Assembly: GCA_963782465.1 (NCBI GenBank)
Contig: CAWAJR010000001.1
Span: 1-64,000 of the forward strand
Reading direction: 5' to 3'
DNA length: 64,000 nucleotides
Source: JAODBJ01 sp963782465
Lineage (GTDB): Bacteria; Actinomycetota; Acidimicrobiia; IMCC26256; PALSA-610
Shown in pieces: positions 25,528 to 34,350 of the stretch; position 1 is the first letter of the stretch, and every line of letters begins with the position of its first letter. The notes beneath the pieces are model-generated. The model saw nothing but the letters and a program-made list of their open reading frames with translations. It was not told the DNA's origin and did not search any database. A program made the position numbers and the translations under genes.

Positions 25528-26856
25528 TCAGCGGTGTTCGAAGATGGTCCACGTACCGGGGAGCAATTGTCCGGCCGCATCGGGAGCCGTTCCGGCGATC
25601 GCGGTCCACACGGTGCAGTCGACCGGCGGCGGGGCGGCGCCCTCGAGCGCGAGCGCGACGAGTAACGCCCGGTCGCCGTCTCGAACGGAGAACCACAGCG
25701 ACCGGTTCGCGACGTGCTCGACGCTGCATTCGGCCGTCGTCAACCACGGCCTCTCGCGGCGGAACGCGATCAGCTCGCGATGCAGCTTCCGAAGCTCGGC
25801 CGCGTGCTCGCCGTCGCAGTCGAGCGACGCGAGCGCGGGCCGTATCTCGTCGTCGGCGTGCACCCCGGTTCGCTTCACCCCGAGCGCCCCGCACTCGTCG
25901 CCGTAGTAGACGCACGGGATGCCGGGCACGGTGAGGAGGAGCGCGAGCGCGTGACCGGTCTGGCCGGCATCGTCGAGGATCGACGCGAGCCGGGTGACGT
26001 CGTGGTTGCCGGCGAAGGTGACGGGCGCGAACGTGCGTGCGAACGCGGCATGGCGTTCGAGCGCCCACTTCAGTTCGAAGAAGTTCGCATCGTTCAGTGA
26101 ACTCCAGATCGCCTTGTGCAACTCGTACTGCGTCACCGAGTGAAGGCCCGTGCGCTCGACGAAGCCCGCGTAGTCGCCGTGGATCATCTCGCCGAAGAGG
26201 AACGCGTCGGGCCGTTCGGCGCGCACGCGTTCGGCGAACGCGGCGATGAACGCGGGCGGTATCGCGTACGCCGCGTCGAGCCGCCAGCCGTCGGCGCCAC
26301 GTTCGAGCCAGTGCATCGCGACGCCGACCGCCCAGTCGAGCACCTCGGGGTTGCGATGGTTCAGCGCGACGAGTTCGCGATGGCCTTCGAACGTCTGGTA
26401 CGAGAAACCGTCGCCGTCGTCGCGCGTGAAGTCGATGCGGAACCAATCGCCGTTCGGCGAGGCGTCCTTGTGCTCGAGCACGTCGGCGAAGCGGGGAAAG
26501 GCGCGACCGACGTGGTTGAACACACCGTCGAGCACGAGCTTCAGGTCGCGTTCGTGGGCGGCGGTGACGAACGCGGAGAAGTCGTCGTCGCTACCGAGGC
26601 GCGGGTCGACGCGGAACGGGTCGACGGTGTCGTAACCATGCGTCGACGACACGGCAATGGGTGTGAGCACCACGCCGCCGCAGCCGAGCGCGGCAATGTG
26701 ATCGAGCCAGGCTTCCAACTCGCGGAGGCCGTGACCGGTCGGGGTCGTACCGGCGACGCCGGTGTTGGTGCCGGTACAGCCGGCGGCGCGCAGGGCGTGG
26801 AGGTGGTACCAGGTTCTTCCGGCCACCCACGCGGGTGCCGGTTGGGTGACGGCCAT
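25528..26856 (-). CDS. alpha-amylase family glycoside hydrolase (GH13)
   Basis: 442 aa with a complete GH13 catalytic barrel. Nucleophile Asp194 in DGWRLDAAY, acid/base Glu223 in FLFGEMI, third acid Asp286 in FAGNHDV, and the VLDGVFNHVG block at about 108-117. No signal peptide, so it acts in the cytosol, probably on trehalose, maltose or glycogen-derived sugars. Its start is 3 nt upstream of the TetR stop region, and both share one strand, so the TetR may be co-transcribed ahead of it. Confidence 0.9.
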   Translation of the reverse strand: MAVTQPAPAWVAGRTWYHLHALRAAGCTGTNTGVAGTTPTGHGLRELEAWLDHIAALGCGGVVLTPIAVSSTHGYDTVDPFRVDPRLGSDDDFSAFVTAAHERDLKLVLDGVFNHVGRAFPRFADVLEHKDASPNGDWFRIDFTRDDGDGFSYQTFEGHRELVALNHRNPEVLDWAVGVAMHWLERGADGWRLDAAYAIPPAFIAAFAERVRAERPDAFLFGEMIHGDYAGFVERTGLHSVTQYELHKAIWSSLNDANFFELKWALERHAAFARTFAPVTFAGNHDVTRLASILDDAGQTGHALALLLTVPGIPCVYYGDECGALGVKRTGVHADDEIRPALASLDCDGEHAAELRKLHRELIAFRRERPWLTTAECSVEHVANRSLWFSVRDGDRALLVALALEGAAPPPVDCTVWTAIAGTAPDAAGQLLPGTWTIFEHR

Positions 26857-26859
26857 CCG

Positions 26860-27561
26860 TTATCGCGACTCGACCGGATCGCTGATCGCGAGGGCGAGGC
26901 GCGCACCCGCGAACTCCACCAGGCGGCGCGCGGGAAACGCATCGAGCGCGCGCCGTTCGCTCGTGAAATGGTCGGCCAGGCCGTTGAGTGCCGACCACAG
27001 GAACGTCGGCGCCAGCCTTTCGTCGACGACCCGGCGCCCGCTGCGCGCCGCCGCCGCTCGGATCCCTTCCGTCAACACCCGGTTGTTCTCGAACGTTGCG
27101 GCGCGAAGTTCGACGATCAACTCCTTGGGGAACGGCGCGGTGTCGGTGTTCGCGCCGGTGTCGTGCCGGATCGTCGACCAGAGCGTGAAGTGACGCCCGA
27201 AATCCCGGTACAAGCCGACGTACAAGTCGATCACGAGCGTGAGCAGGGTGGCGAGATCGTGCTCGCCGCTCACGATCGGTTGCAGCGCCACCGTGTGCGC
27301 CCGGATCGCTTCGGCGTAGAGCGTGGCGAACAGTTCTTCCTTCGTGGCGAAGTAGGAGTAGAGCGTCGCCGGGCTCACCCCGGCCGCGGCGGCGAGGTCG
27401 CGCATGTTGAGCGACAGGTACCCGGCCGTCGTGATGCGGGCGCGCGCGGCGTCGAGGATGTCGGTGCGGCGCTGCTCCCGGTCGCCCCATTTCGTCTTGG
27501 CCCGCTTGGCCGGCGCGGCGCGCCGCTTCGGCCCGGCTGCACTGGTCGCCCGTGCGCTCAT
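26860..27561 (-). CDS. TetR family transcriptional regulator
   Basis: 233 aa. A basic lead (KRRAAPAKRAKTKWGDREQ) precedes the HTH: ILDAARARITTAGYLSLNMRDLA, then AGVSPATLYSYFATKEELFATLY. The C-terminal domain contains DLYVGLYRDFGRHFTLWSTI. It is divergent from the LLM-deacylase-TauD operon, and the gap carries repeated TCGAAC...GTTCGA elements, so it probably represses that operon. The GH13 gene follows immediately on the same strand. Confidence 0.88.
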   Translation of the reverse strand: MSARATSAAGPKRRAAPAKRAKTKWGDREQRRTDILDAARARITTAGYLSLNMRDLAAAAGVSPATLYSYFATKEELFATLYAEAIRAHTVALQPIVSGEHDLATLLTLVIDLYVGLYRDFGRHFTLWSTIRHDTGANTDTAPFPKELIVELRAATFENNRVLTEGIRAAAARSGRRVVDERLAPTFLWSALNGLADHFTSERRALDAFPARRLVEFAGARLALAISDPVESR

Positions 27562-27569
27562 CCCATCCC

Positions 27570-27606
27570 GATTCGAACAGCGTTTGATTCGAACAGCGTT
27601 CGATTC
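27570..27606. promoter_or_regulatory. tandem 16-bp repeats with TetR-like dyads
   Basis: GATTCGAACAGCGTTT (27570-27585) is repeated as GATTCGAACAGCGTTC (27586-27601), then GATTC begins a third time. The second unit forms a perfect TCGAAC-AGC-GTTCGA dyad (27589-27603); the first has one mismatch. It lies between a TetR gene (start 27561, minus) and the LLM gene (start 27622, plus). Two adjacent operators for that TetR protein are the simplest reading. Confidence 0.6.
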
Positions 27607-27621
27607 TAAGGTACCCGACCT

Positions 27622-28634
27622 ATGGAGCTCTGGACGATGGGCATCCCGGAGTCGGGCACCGCCGTACGCCGGGCGGTTCGAGCCGAACGCTCGGGCTGGG
27701 ACGGCATCACCTTCACCGACTCGCAGAACCTCGTCGCCGACCCGTTCGTCGCGATCGCGCTCGCGGCCGAAGCCACCCAGACGTTGCGGTTCGCGACCGG
27801 CGTGACCAACGTGTTCACCCGCCACCCGGCCGCGCTCGCGACGGTCGCGGCGACGGTGCAGGAGTCGTCGGGCGGGCGGTTCGTGCTCGGCGTCGGCCGG
27901 GGCGACACCGCACTGTTCCACCTCGGACGGGAACCGATGCCGGTCGCGACCTTCAGCGCGCTCGTCACCGACCTGCAGGCGTACCTCGCCGGCGACGCGG
28001 TGATGTGCAACGGGCACCCGAGCCGGCTGCAATGGCTGGCACGCGCGCAGCAGCCCAAGGTGCCGCTCGACATCGCGGCGTCGGCCCGCGGCTCATCACC
28101 TTCGCGGCGCGCATCGCCGAACAGGTCACCTTCGCGGTGGGTGCCGATCCGGAGCGGGTCGAGTGGGCGATCGACCTCGCCCGCAAGGCCGCTGCCGATG
28201 CCGGTCGCGACCCGGCCGAGCTGTCGCTCGGCGCCTACGTCAATGTCGGCTGCCATCCCGATCTCGACGCGGCCCGGGCGCTGATCCGCGGCGGCGTCGC
28301 CGCGTTCGCGCATTTCTCCGCGATGCCGGGCTCGACCGGCGCCGGTTTGCGCGAGCCCGACCGGGCAGTGGTGGCCGAGGTCGGCCGGCGTTACGACAGC
28401 AACGAGCATCTGAGCAACCGCGCCGCGCACGCCGACGCACTCGAACCGTCGTTCGTCGACCGGTTCGCGGTGGTCGGGCCACCCGACGTCTGCGCCGAAC
28501 GCCTGCGCGCGCTCGCCGCGCTCGGCCTCGACCGCTTCGTGATCACCGGCGCGAGCTTCGGCGCGGACCGCGAGCACTTCGCGACCGCGGCACGATTGGT
28601 CACCGACGAATTGATCCCGGCCCTTCGTACCTGA
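27622..28634 (+). CDS. LLM-class flavin/F420-dependent oxidoreductase, frameshifted near 28084
   Basis: Luciferase-like monooxygenase fold. The start MELWTMGIPESGTAVRRAVRAER, then DGITFTDSQNLVADPFVAIALA and FVLGVGRGDTALFHLG, is clear. At 28083-28084 one G appears missing (TCGGCCCG for TCGGGCCCG); beyond it the other frame continues GPRLITFAARIAEQVTFAVG and runs to 28634 with RFVITGASFGADREHF near the end. About 337 aa when repaired. Likely uses F420 or FMN. First gene of the LLM-deacylase-TauD group controlled by the divergent TetR. Confidence 0.85.
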
Positions 28635-28642
28635 GGTAAGGC

Positions 28643-28898
28643 ATGAGCGAGCGTGTGCGCGGTGGTCGCGGTTGGGGGTGCGAGCGGGGCCGAGCGGCCC
28701 GGCCGCGGAGCGCCAGGAGCGGGGAACATGAGCGAGCGTGTGCGCGGTGGTCGCGGTTGGGGGTGCGAGCGGGGCCCGAGCGGCCCGGCCGCGGAGCGCC
28801 AGGAGCGGGGAACATGAGCGAGCGTGTGCGCGGTGGTCGCGGTTGGGGGTGCGAGCGGGGCCGAGCGGCCCGGCCGCGGAGCGCCAGGAGCGGGGAAC
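28643..28898 (+). repeat. three tandem 85/86/85-bp repeats ahead of the deacylase start
   Basis: Units begin at 28643, 28728 and 28814, each with ATGAGCGAGCGTGTGCGC, and end with AGGAGCGGGGAAC; the only length difference is one extra C in the middle copy (GGGGCCC). The real deacylase start at 28899 repeats the same first ten bases. Each unit contains the dyad GCGGCC-C-GGCCGC and a copy of the ribosome-binding region plus start codon. Because 85 is not a multiple of three, the units read in different frames and probably do not encode protein. Origin by tandem duplication over the shared ten bases is inference. Confidence 0.9.
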
Positions 28899-30628
28899 AT
28901 GAGCGAGCATGAGCTGGTCATCCGGGGCGGCACCGTCGTCGACGGCACGGGCGCACCGGCCCGCACCGCCGACGTCGCCATCGACGGAGGCACGATCACC
29001 GAGGTCGGCCGGTCCGCCGGTACCGCAACCCGGGTGATCGACGCCGACGGCCTGCTGGTCACGCCGGGGTTCGTCGACATCCACACGCACTACGACGGCC
29101 AGGCATCGTGGGACGAACGGATGATCCCGTCGTCGTGGCACGGCGTCACCACCGTCGTCGCCGGCAACTGCGGCGTCGGTTTCGCGCCGGTGCACGATCA
29201 AGACCACGACCGCCTCATCGAGTTGATGGAAGGGGTCGAAGACATCCCCGGCGCGGCGCTCCAGGAAGGTCTGGCGTGGAACTGGGGGTCGTTCCCGGAG
29301 TTCATCGACGCGCTCTCGGGTCGCCCGTTCGACGTCGACATCGCGCTCCAAGTGCCGCACGCGGCGTTGCGCCTGCACGTCATGGGCGAGCGCGGCGCGC
29401 GCCGCGAGCCGGCGAGCGACGACGACATCACGTTGATGGCCAAGTTGGCCCGCGAGGGGATCGAAGCCGGCGCGCTCGGCTTCTCCACGTCGCGCACGCT
29501 CAACCACCGGACGAGCAAGGGCGAACTGACGCCCACCCTGACGGCCGAGGCCGACGAGCTCGTGGGCATCGCGAAGGCGATCGGTGCGACCGGCCGCGGT
29601 GTGCTGCAGGCCGTCTCCGACTTCGCCGACATCGACGCCGAGTTCGGGCTCTTCCGCGCCATGGCCGAGGCGTCGGGGCGGCCGCTGTCGTTCTCGCTGA
29701 CGCAGGTGCGTGGCGATTCGTGGCGGCGCCACCTCGAGTTGCTGTCGCGTGCCAATGCCGACGGCGTGGCAATGCGCGCGCAGGTCGCGCCCCGTGCCGT
29801 CGGTGTGCTGCTCGGGTTGCAGTGCACGCTGCAACCGTTCCTCACGAACCCGGTGTACCGCTCGATTGCCGCCATGCCGCTCGCGGAGCGGGTCGCCGCG
29901 ATGGCATCGCCCGAGTTCAAGGCCCGCATGCTCGACGCGGCCCGTGCCGCCGACCCGGGCCCGGCGCGCGCCGGATGCTCCTCGATTTCGATCACATGTT
30001 CGAGCTCGGCGACCCGCCCGACTACGAGCCGCAACCGTCGTCGAGCATCGCCCGGCGCGCCGCGCGGGAGGGGCGGGAGCCGATGGAGTTCGCGTACGAG
30101 CTCCTGCTCGCCGACGCGGGCCGGTCGTTCCTCTACTTCCCGTTCCTGAACTACGGCGAAGGCAACCTCGACGCGGCCGGCGAGATGCTGGCCCACCCGC
30201 ATACGGTCGTCGGCCTGGGCGACGGCGGCGCGCACGTCGGCACGATCTGCGACGCCAGCTTCCCCACCACGCTGCTGGCCCATTGGGGCCGCGACCGTGA
30301 ACGGGGCCGCTTACCGCTGCCGCTGCTCGTGCAACGGCAGACCCGCGCCACCGCGACCTCGGTCGGGCTGCGCGATCGAGGTGTGCTCGCACCGGGTTAC
30401 CGGGCCGACGTGAACGTGATCGACTTCGAGCGCCTGCAGGCGCGCAAGCCCGAGATGCGCCACGACCTGCCCGCGGGCGGGCGGCGACTCGTGCAAACGG
30501 CCGACGGCTACATCGCGACGGTCGTCGCAGGGGCCGTCACCTACGAGCGAGGCGAGCCCACCGGCGCGTTGCCCGGCCGGCTCGTGCGCGGCCCGCAAGC
30601 CGCGCCCACCGATGGAGGGACCCGATGA
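28899..30628 (+). CDS. N-acyl-D-amino-acid deacylase-like amidohydrolase, frameshifted near 29967
   Basis: Amidohydrolase_3 family. MSEHELVIRGGTVVDGTGAP opens the protein; GFVDIHTHYDGQASWDERM holds the metal-binding His62 and His64, and GVTTVVAGNCGVGFAPV is diagnostic of D-aminoacylases. At the GCGCGCGC run 29962-29973 the frame shifts to RRMLLDFDHMFELGDPPDYE, continuing through HPHTVVGLGDGGAHVGTICD and DLPAGGRRLVQTADGY to the TGA at 30628. About 575 aa repaired. The stop overlaps the next start (ATGA). It would deacylate N-acyl-D-amino acids or related amides. Confidence 0.85.
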
Positions 30629-31682
30629 GCAATCGCAACTCGGCCGCGATCGACCCGGCGGAGGTCGAACCGCTCGAAACCGGCTGCGAGTGGCGGCGCG
30701 ACGAACTGGGCGACCGTTACGTGTTCGAGCTCACCGACGCGCACCGAGCCGAGATCGACGCCGCGCTCACGCACGCCGAAGCGCGATGCGAAGACGTGCT
30801 CGACATCACCCGCGACGCCTTCCCGCTGCCGACCCTCGGGCCGAGCTCGCCGCGATCGCGCGCGAGCTGATCAACGGTCGCGGGGTCGTGCTCATCCGCG
30901 GGGTGCCGGTCGATCGCTACGGCAAGGAGCGCGCGTCGCGCATCTACTGGGGTGTCGGGATGCACCTGGGCGCGCCGTGGCCGCAGAACGCCAAGGGCCA
31001 CCTGCTGGGCGACGTGACCGATCAGGGCAGAAGCGTCGCCGACCCCACCGCGCGCGGGAACGAGATCGGCGGCGTTGCCTTCCCCTTCCACTCCGACGGC
31101 TCCGATCTCGTCGGGTTGTTCTGCCTCGATGCGGGTGCGAGCGGCGGCGCGAGTGTCGTCGCCAACGTCGTCACGATCCACAACGAACTCGCGCGCAACG
31201 AGCCGGAGCTCGCAGCCGAGCTGTACGCGCCGTTCGCCTACGACCTGCGCGGCGAGCACGCGCCGGGTACGCGACCCTGGTACACGATGCCGATCTTCAA
31301 CCGCCGGGGCGACCGGCTGTTCGTGCGCTACATCCGTCCCTACATCGAGTCGACGCGCCGCCATGCCGACGCGCCGCGCCCGTCGGACGCGGCGCGGGAG
31401 GCGATGAACCGGGTCGACGCGATGTGCGCCGACCCCCAGTACCACGTGTCGATGATGCTGCAGCCCGGCGACATGCAGTTCGTCAACAACTACCACGTGT
31501 TGCACGCCCGCGAGGCTTACGAAGACCGGCGCGAGGAGGGCAAGGTCCGTCACCTGAAGCGCCTCTGGTTGGAGACCGATGTGCTCACCGACGACGCCAA
31601 GCCGGAACCGTTCCGGCTCGGCCGCGAGAACAACACCTGGTGGTCGCGCCACGGTCGTACCAAGAGCAACCTCACCGTCTGA
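30625..31682 (+). CDS. TauD/TfdA-family Fe(II)/2-oxoglutarate dioxygenase, frameshifted near 30842
   Basis: The first 70 residues (CEWRRDELGDRYVFELTDAH...DVLDITRDAFPLPTLGP) and the rest (ELAAIARELINGRGVVLIRG...) are in different frames; restoring one G at 30841-30843 gives PTLGPELAAIAREL. Metal ligands are visible in FPFHSDGSDLVGLF (HxD) and in NYHVLHAREAYEDR, with a late Arg for 2-oxoglutarate. About 352 aa repaired. Last gene of the LLM-deacylase group; it may oxidise the product released by the deacylase. Confidence 0.85.
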
Positions 31683-31693
31683 CCACGCGCCGA

Positions 31694-31736
31694 CGTGCGT
31701 CGATAGCTATCGCATAGCGATAGCTATCGACGCACG
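31694..31736. terminator. 43-bp perfect palindrome, copy 1
   Basis: Two 19-bp arms (31694-31712 and 31718-31736) are exact reverse complements around the loop CATAG. The arm begins CGTGCGTCGATAG. It lies 11 nt after the TauD-like stop, where it can act as a transcription terminator. An identical copy is at 33088-33130, so it is also a repeated element. Confidence 0.75.
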
Positions 31737-31823
31737 GTCTCGGCAAGGGGCGGTCGCGCGTCGACGCGCTTGACTCTCCCTCGGCGGGAGACTCGAGGAT
31801 GGGCGCAACGAAAGGAGCCACCC

Positions 31824-32258
31824 ATGGCCTCGATCATCAAGACCGTCGACCTCGACGCGGAAGCCGCCCACGTATGGGATGCAGTGCGCGACGTCGAAGC
31901 GCTGCCGACCCGGCTCGTCCCGGGGTTCGTCACCGCCACCGAACTCGAGCCCGCGAGCGACAAAGGGACGACACGCGTCGTCACCTTCTTCAACGGTCTC
32001 GTGGTCCGCGAGCGCATCGTCGCGATCGACGATGCCGCTCGGCGACTGTCGTATTCCGTGGTGGGCACGGGGGCGACTCACCACAATGCATCCGTGCAGG
32101 TGTTCGATCGGGAGTCGCCCGGAGGCCGCGGTGCGTGCCGGTTGGTCTGGATCACCGACGTGCTGCCCGACCAACAGGCCGAGACGATCGCCCCGATGAT
32201 GGACGGTGGAGCGGCCGCACTTCGGCGCATGTTCGAAGGAAGCCGTTCGCGTGCCTGA
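31824..32258 (+). CDS. SRPBCC family protein
   Basis: 144 aa: ASIIKTVDLDAEAAHVWDAV, then RDVEALPTRLVPGFVTATEL, is the START/polyketide-cyclase-like opening, followed by strands TRVVTFFNGLVVRERIVAID and a long C-terminal helix (AETIAPMMDGGAAALRRMFE). It forms a hydrophobic pocket; ligand unknown. AAAGGAG lies 7 nt before the ATG. The next gene, a MerR regulator, overlaps its end by eight bases; the pair is bounded by identical palindromes on both sides. Confidence 0.8.
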   Translation: MASIIKTVDLDAEAAHVWDAVRDVEALPTRLVPGFVTATELEPASDKGTTRVVTFFNGLVVRERIVAIDDAARRLSYSVVGTGATHHNASVQVFDRESPGGRGACRLVWITDVLPDQQAETIAPMMDGGAAALRRMFEGSRSRA

Positions 32259-33100
32259 CGATGCCGGCGCACTCCTGCCGATCGGCATGTTCTCGCGCGA
32301 GTTCGCTGTCGATCAAGACGCTGCGCGCGTACCACGAAGCCGGCATCCTCGTGCCGGCGCGGGTCGACCCGGGAACCGGGTACCGCAGCTACACCGTCGA
32401 CCAACTCGCCGACGCGGCCGTCGTGCTTCGCCTGCGTGGCCTCGATCTCCCGCTCGAACAGGTTCGTGAGGTGTTGCAACGCCGCGACCCGGTGCATACG
32501 CGCAAGGTGCTCGACGCTCATGCGGTCGAGATGCAGGCCCGGCTCGTGGCCGCGGAACGCATCGTGTCGGAGTTGCAGTCGACGACTGCGCCGGTCACGC
32601 ACACCCCGGTTCATGTCCGGTTCGACGACGCGGCGGTCACGGTGTCGGCGCGGGCCCGCTGCACGGCCGACAACCTCTGGGCGTGGCTCGACGGCACGTT
32701 CGCGCGGATCGGTGAGACGATCACTCGCACCGGCGCGGTGGTCGCCGGTGCTCGCGGTGCGCTGTACGAGCCCGAGATCGCGGACGACGACATCGAAGAC
32801 GTCGAGGCGTTCGTGCCCGTGACCACCGCGCCGTTCGTCGACCCGCGCGACCACGACGTGCGCAACGGCCAGGTGCCCGCCGGTTGGGTTGCCGTACTGG
32901 TGCACGCCGGCGACTACGACTCGATCCTCGACACGTACCGCACCCTCGGCGCGTGGGTCGCGCGCAACGCCCGGAACAGCGACGACGGTCGCAAGATCTG
33001 CGAGCGTTACCTCGTCGGCTCCGCCGACACCGACGACGCGTCGTCGTACCGCACCGAGATCGCGTGGCCGATCGAACCTCCGGCTGACGTGCGTCGATAG
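32251..33100 (+). CDS. MerR regulator with GyrI-like effector domain, frameshifted near 32295
   Basis: GTG at 32251 starts VPDDAGALLPIGMFSR; within a CGCGCG stretch at about 32291-32299 two bases seem lost, and the other frame goes on ASSLSIKTLRAYHEAGILVPARVDPGTGYRSYTVDQL, a clear MerR HTH and wing. A coiled-coil (KVLDAHAVEMQARLVAAERI) links to a C-terminal GyrI-like multidrug-binding domain from about VHVRFDDAAVTVSARARC. The stop TAG lies inside palindrome copy 2, which supplies the last codons VRR. About 283 aa when repaired. Confidence 0.8.
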
Positions 33101-33130
33101 CTATCGCATAGCGATAGCTATCGACGCACG
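33088..33130. terminator. 43-bp perfect palindrome, copy 2, shared stop of two converging genes
   Basis: Identical in sequence to 31694-31736: arms 33088-33106 and 33112-33130, loop CATAG. Here it sits where the MerR (+) and serine hydrolase (-) genes converge. In each direction the arm reads GTG CGT CGA TAG, so both proteins end in Val-Arg-Arg with the stop inside the arm. It therefore serves as stop and likely bidirectional terminator. Mirror-image use by two genes is unusual. Confidence 0.8.
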
Positions 33131-34296
33131 GCATGTACGACCTTGCTCGCTTCCGCGGGCCCGAACGTCGGCGGTTGCGGTCGCGCGGCGGCGGTCCCGA
33201 GCCGGGCGACGACCGTCCTCGATCCGGGGTCGACCTGCACGACCTGGTTGCCGAGGCCGAGCGCCCAGAACATGTCGGCGGGCGCGCCGGGCACGAGCCG
33301 GCCGTGCGCGGTCGTCGGGTTCGCCGCGGCGGCGAGGTTCGTCGCCGACAACGGCCCCGAGAGCACGCCCTTGCGGTTCAACCACCACAGGTAGCCGTAG
33401 GCGGCGTTCAGCTTCGTCGACGAGTGGCCGGTGGCCTGCTCGACCCAGCCGCGCGACACGATCTGCCGGTTGCCCCACCGGCCGCCGTTCAGGAAGAGCA
33501 GACCGAAGCGTGCCATGTCTTCGCAGTTCGAACGCATCCCTTCGAACAGTTCGGTGTTGCCGGCCGCGTCGGTGGCCAGCTGCGTGTGCGTCATGCCGAG
33601 CGGCCCGAAGAGCTTGTCGCGCGCGAAGTCGGTCACACGTTCGTGCGTCGCGTTGCGGAGGATCACGTCGAGCGTCTGGTCGGCGCTGTTGTTGTAGCGC
33701 CAGACCTTGCCCGGTGGCACCGCTTGCGACAGCCCGACCGCGAACTTGTCCTTGTCGGGCGCGCGCAGGAGTTGGCTGTAGTCGATCTGCGGGCTCCATT
33801 CACGCCCGGAATCGCCGCTCAGGATGTCGCGGATCGTCACCTTGGCCGAAGCAGTGGCGCGCCATTCGGGGATCCACTTCGACGCGCGGTCGCTGACATG
33901 GAGGTCGCCCTCGTCCTGTGCGATGCCGACGAGCGTGCTGGCGACCGACTTCGTGGCCGAGAACACGTCCTGCGTGCTCTCCGCGCTCTTGCCCCGGTAG
34001 TTCCACTCGCCCGCGATCTTGCCGTCGCGTTCGACGACCAGGCAGTTGGAGTTGCCGGTTTCGGCGGTTTGCGCGAGGTGTGCGAGCTCGGTCGCGTCGA
34101 GACCGACGGATGCCGGTGCGACCTTCTCCCACGCCGCGCCGGGGATCGGCCGAGCGCGGCTGGCGGTCGGCGCCGGCGGGTTCGTCGGCGGGTTCGTCGG
34201 CGGCGCGGTGGTCGCGCTGCTGCTCGCGCAGCCGGCCGAGGCGGCGGCGACGAGCACCGCCCCGAGAAAGATGGGGATGGATTGGCCTCTTCGCAT
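33118..34296 (-). CDS. serine hydrolase, class C beta-lactamase-like, lipoprotein
   Basis: 392 aa. Signal peptide with lipobox (ASAGC, Cys23), a Pro/Thr linker (TTAPPTNPPTNPPAPT), then a beta-lactamase/D-peptidase fold. SxxK is at Ser113-Lys116 (FSATKSV) and YxN at Tyr201-Asn203 (RYNNSAD). RFGLLFLNGGRWGNRQIV, then SRGWVEQATG, is typical of the esterase/6-aminohexanoate-dimer hydrolase branch. It acts outside the membrane on an ester or amide. Divergent from a LacI gene with a LacI-type operator between them. Confidence 0.87.
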   Translation of the reverse strand: MRRGQSIPIFLGAVLVAAASAGCASSSATTAPPTNPPTNPPAPTASRARPIPGAAWEKVAPASVGLDATELAHLAQTAETGNSNCLVVERDGKIAGEWNYRGKSAESTQDVFSATKSVASTLVGIAQDEGDLHVSDRASKWIPEWRATASAKVTIRDILSGDSGREWSPQIDYSQLLRAPDKDKFAVGLSQAVPPGKVWRYNNSADQTLDVILRNATHERVTDFARDKLFGPLGMTHTQLATDAAGNTELFEGMRSNCEDMARFGLLFLNGGRWGNRQIVSRGWVEQATGHSSTKLNAAYGYLWWLNRKGVLSGPLSATNLAAAANPTTAHGRLVPGAPADMFWALGLGNQVVQVDPGSRTVVARLGTAAARPQPPTFGPAEASKVVHAVRR

Positions 34297-34314
34297 ACGC
34301 CGACGTTAGGGAAT

Positions 34315-34332
34315 CTGGAAATCGTTTTCCAG
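34315..34332. promoter_or_regulatory. LacI-type operator
   Basis: CTGGAAATCGTTTTCCAG is an 18-bp near-perfect palindrome (one mismatched pair) with the central CG characteristic of LacI-family sites. It lies 18 nt outside the serine hydrolase start and 18 nt before the LacI ATG, in the ideal place for the regulator to control both genes. Confidence 0.7.
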
Positions 34333-34350
34333 TGGATATATCGTCGCAAC

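Noticed and set aside
28643..28898. CRISPR array
   Set aside because: Units are directly adjacent with no spacers and contain coding-start features.
27606..30392. Very long minus-strand open frame opposite the LLM and deacylase genes
   Set aside because: It is an Arg/Ala-rich shadow of GC-rich coding on the plus strand and has no recognisable domain.
31694..33130. Insertion sequence bounded by inverted ends
   Set aside because: No transposase between the palindromes; both genes have ordinary functions. Kept only as a cassette hypothesis.
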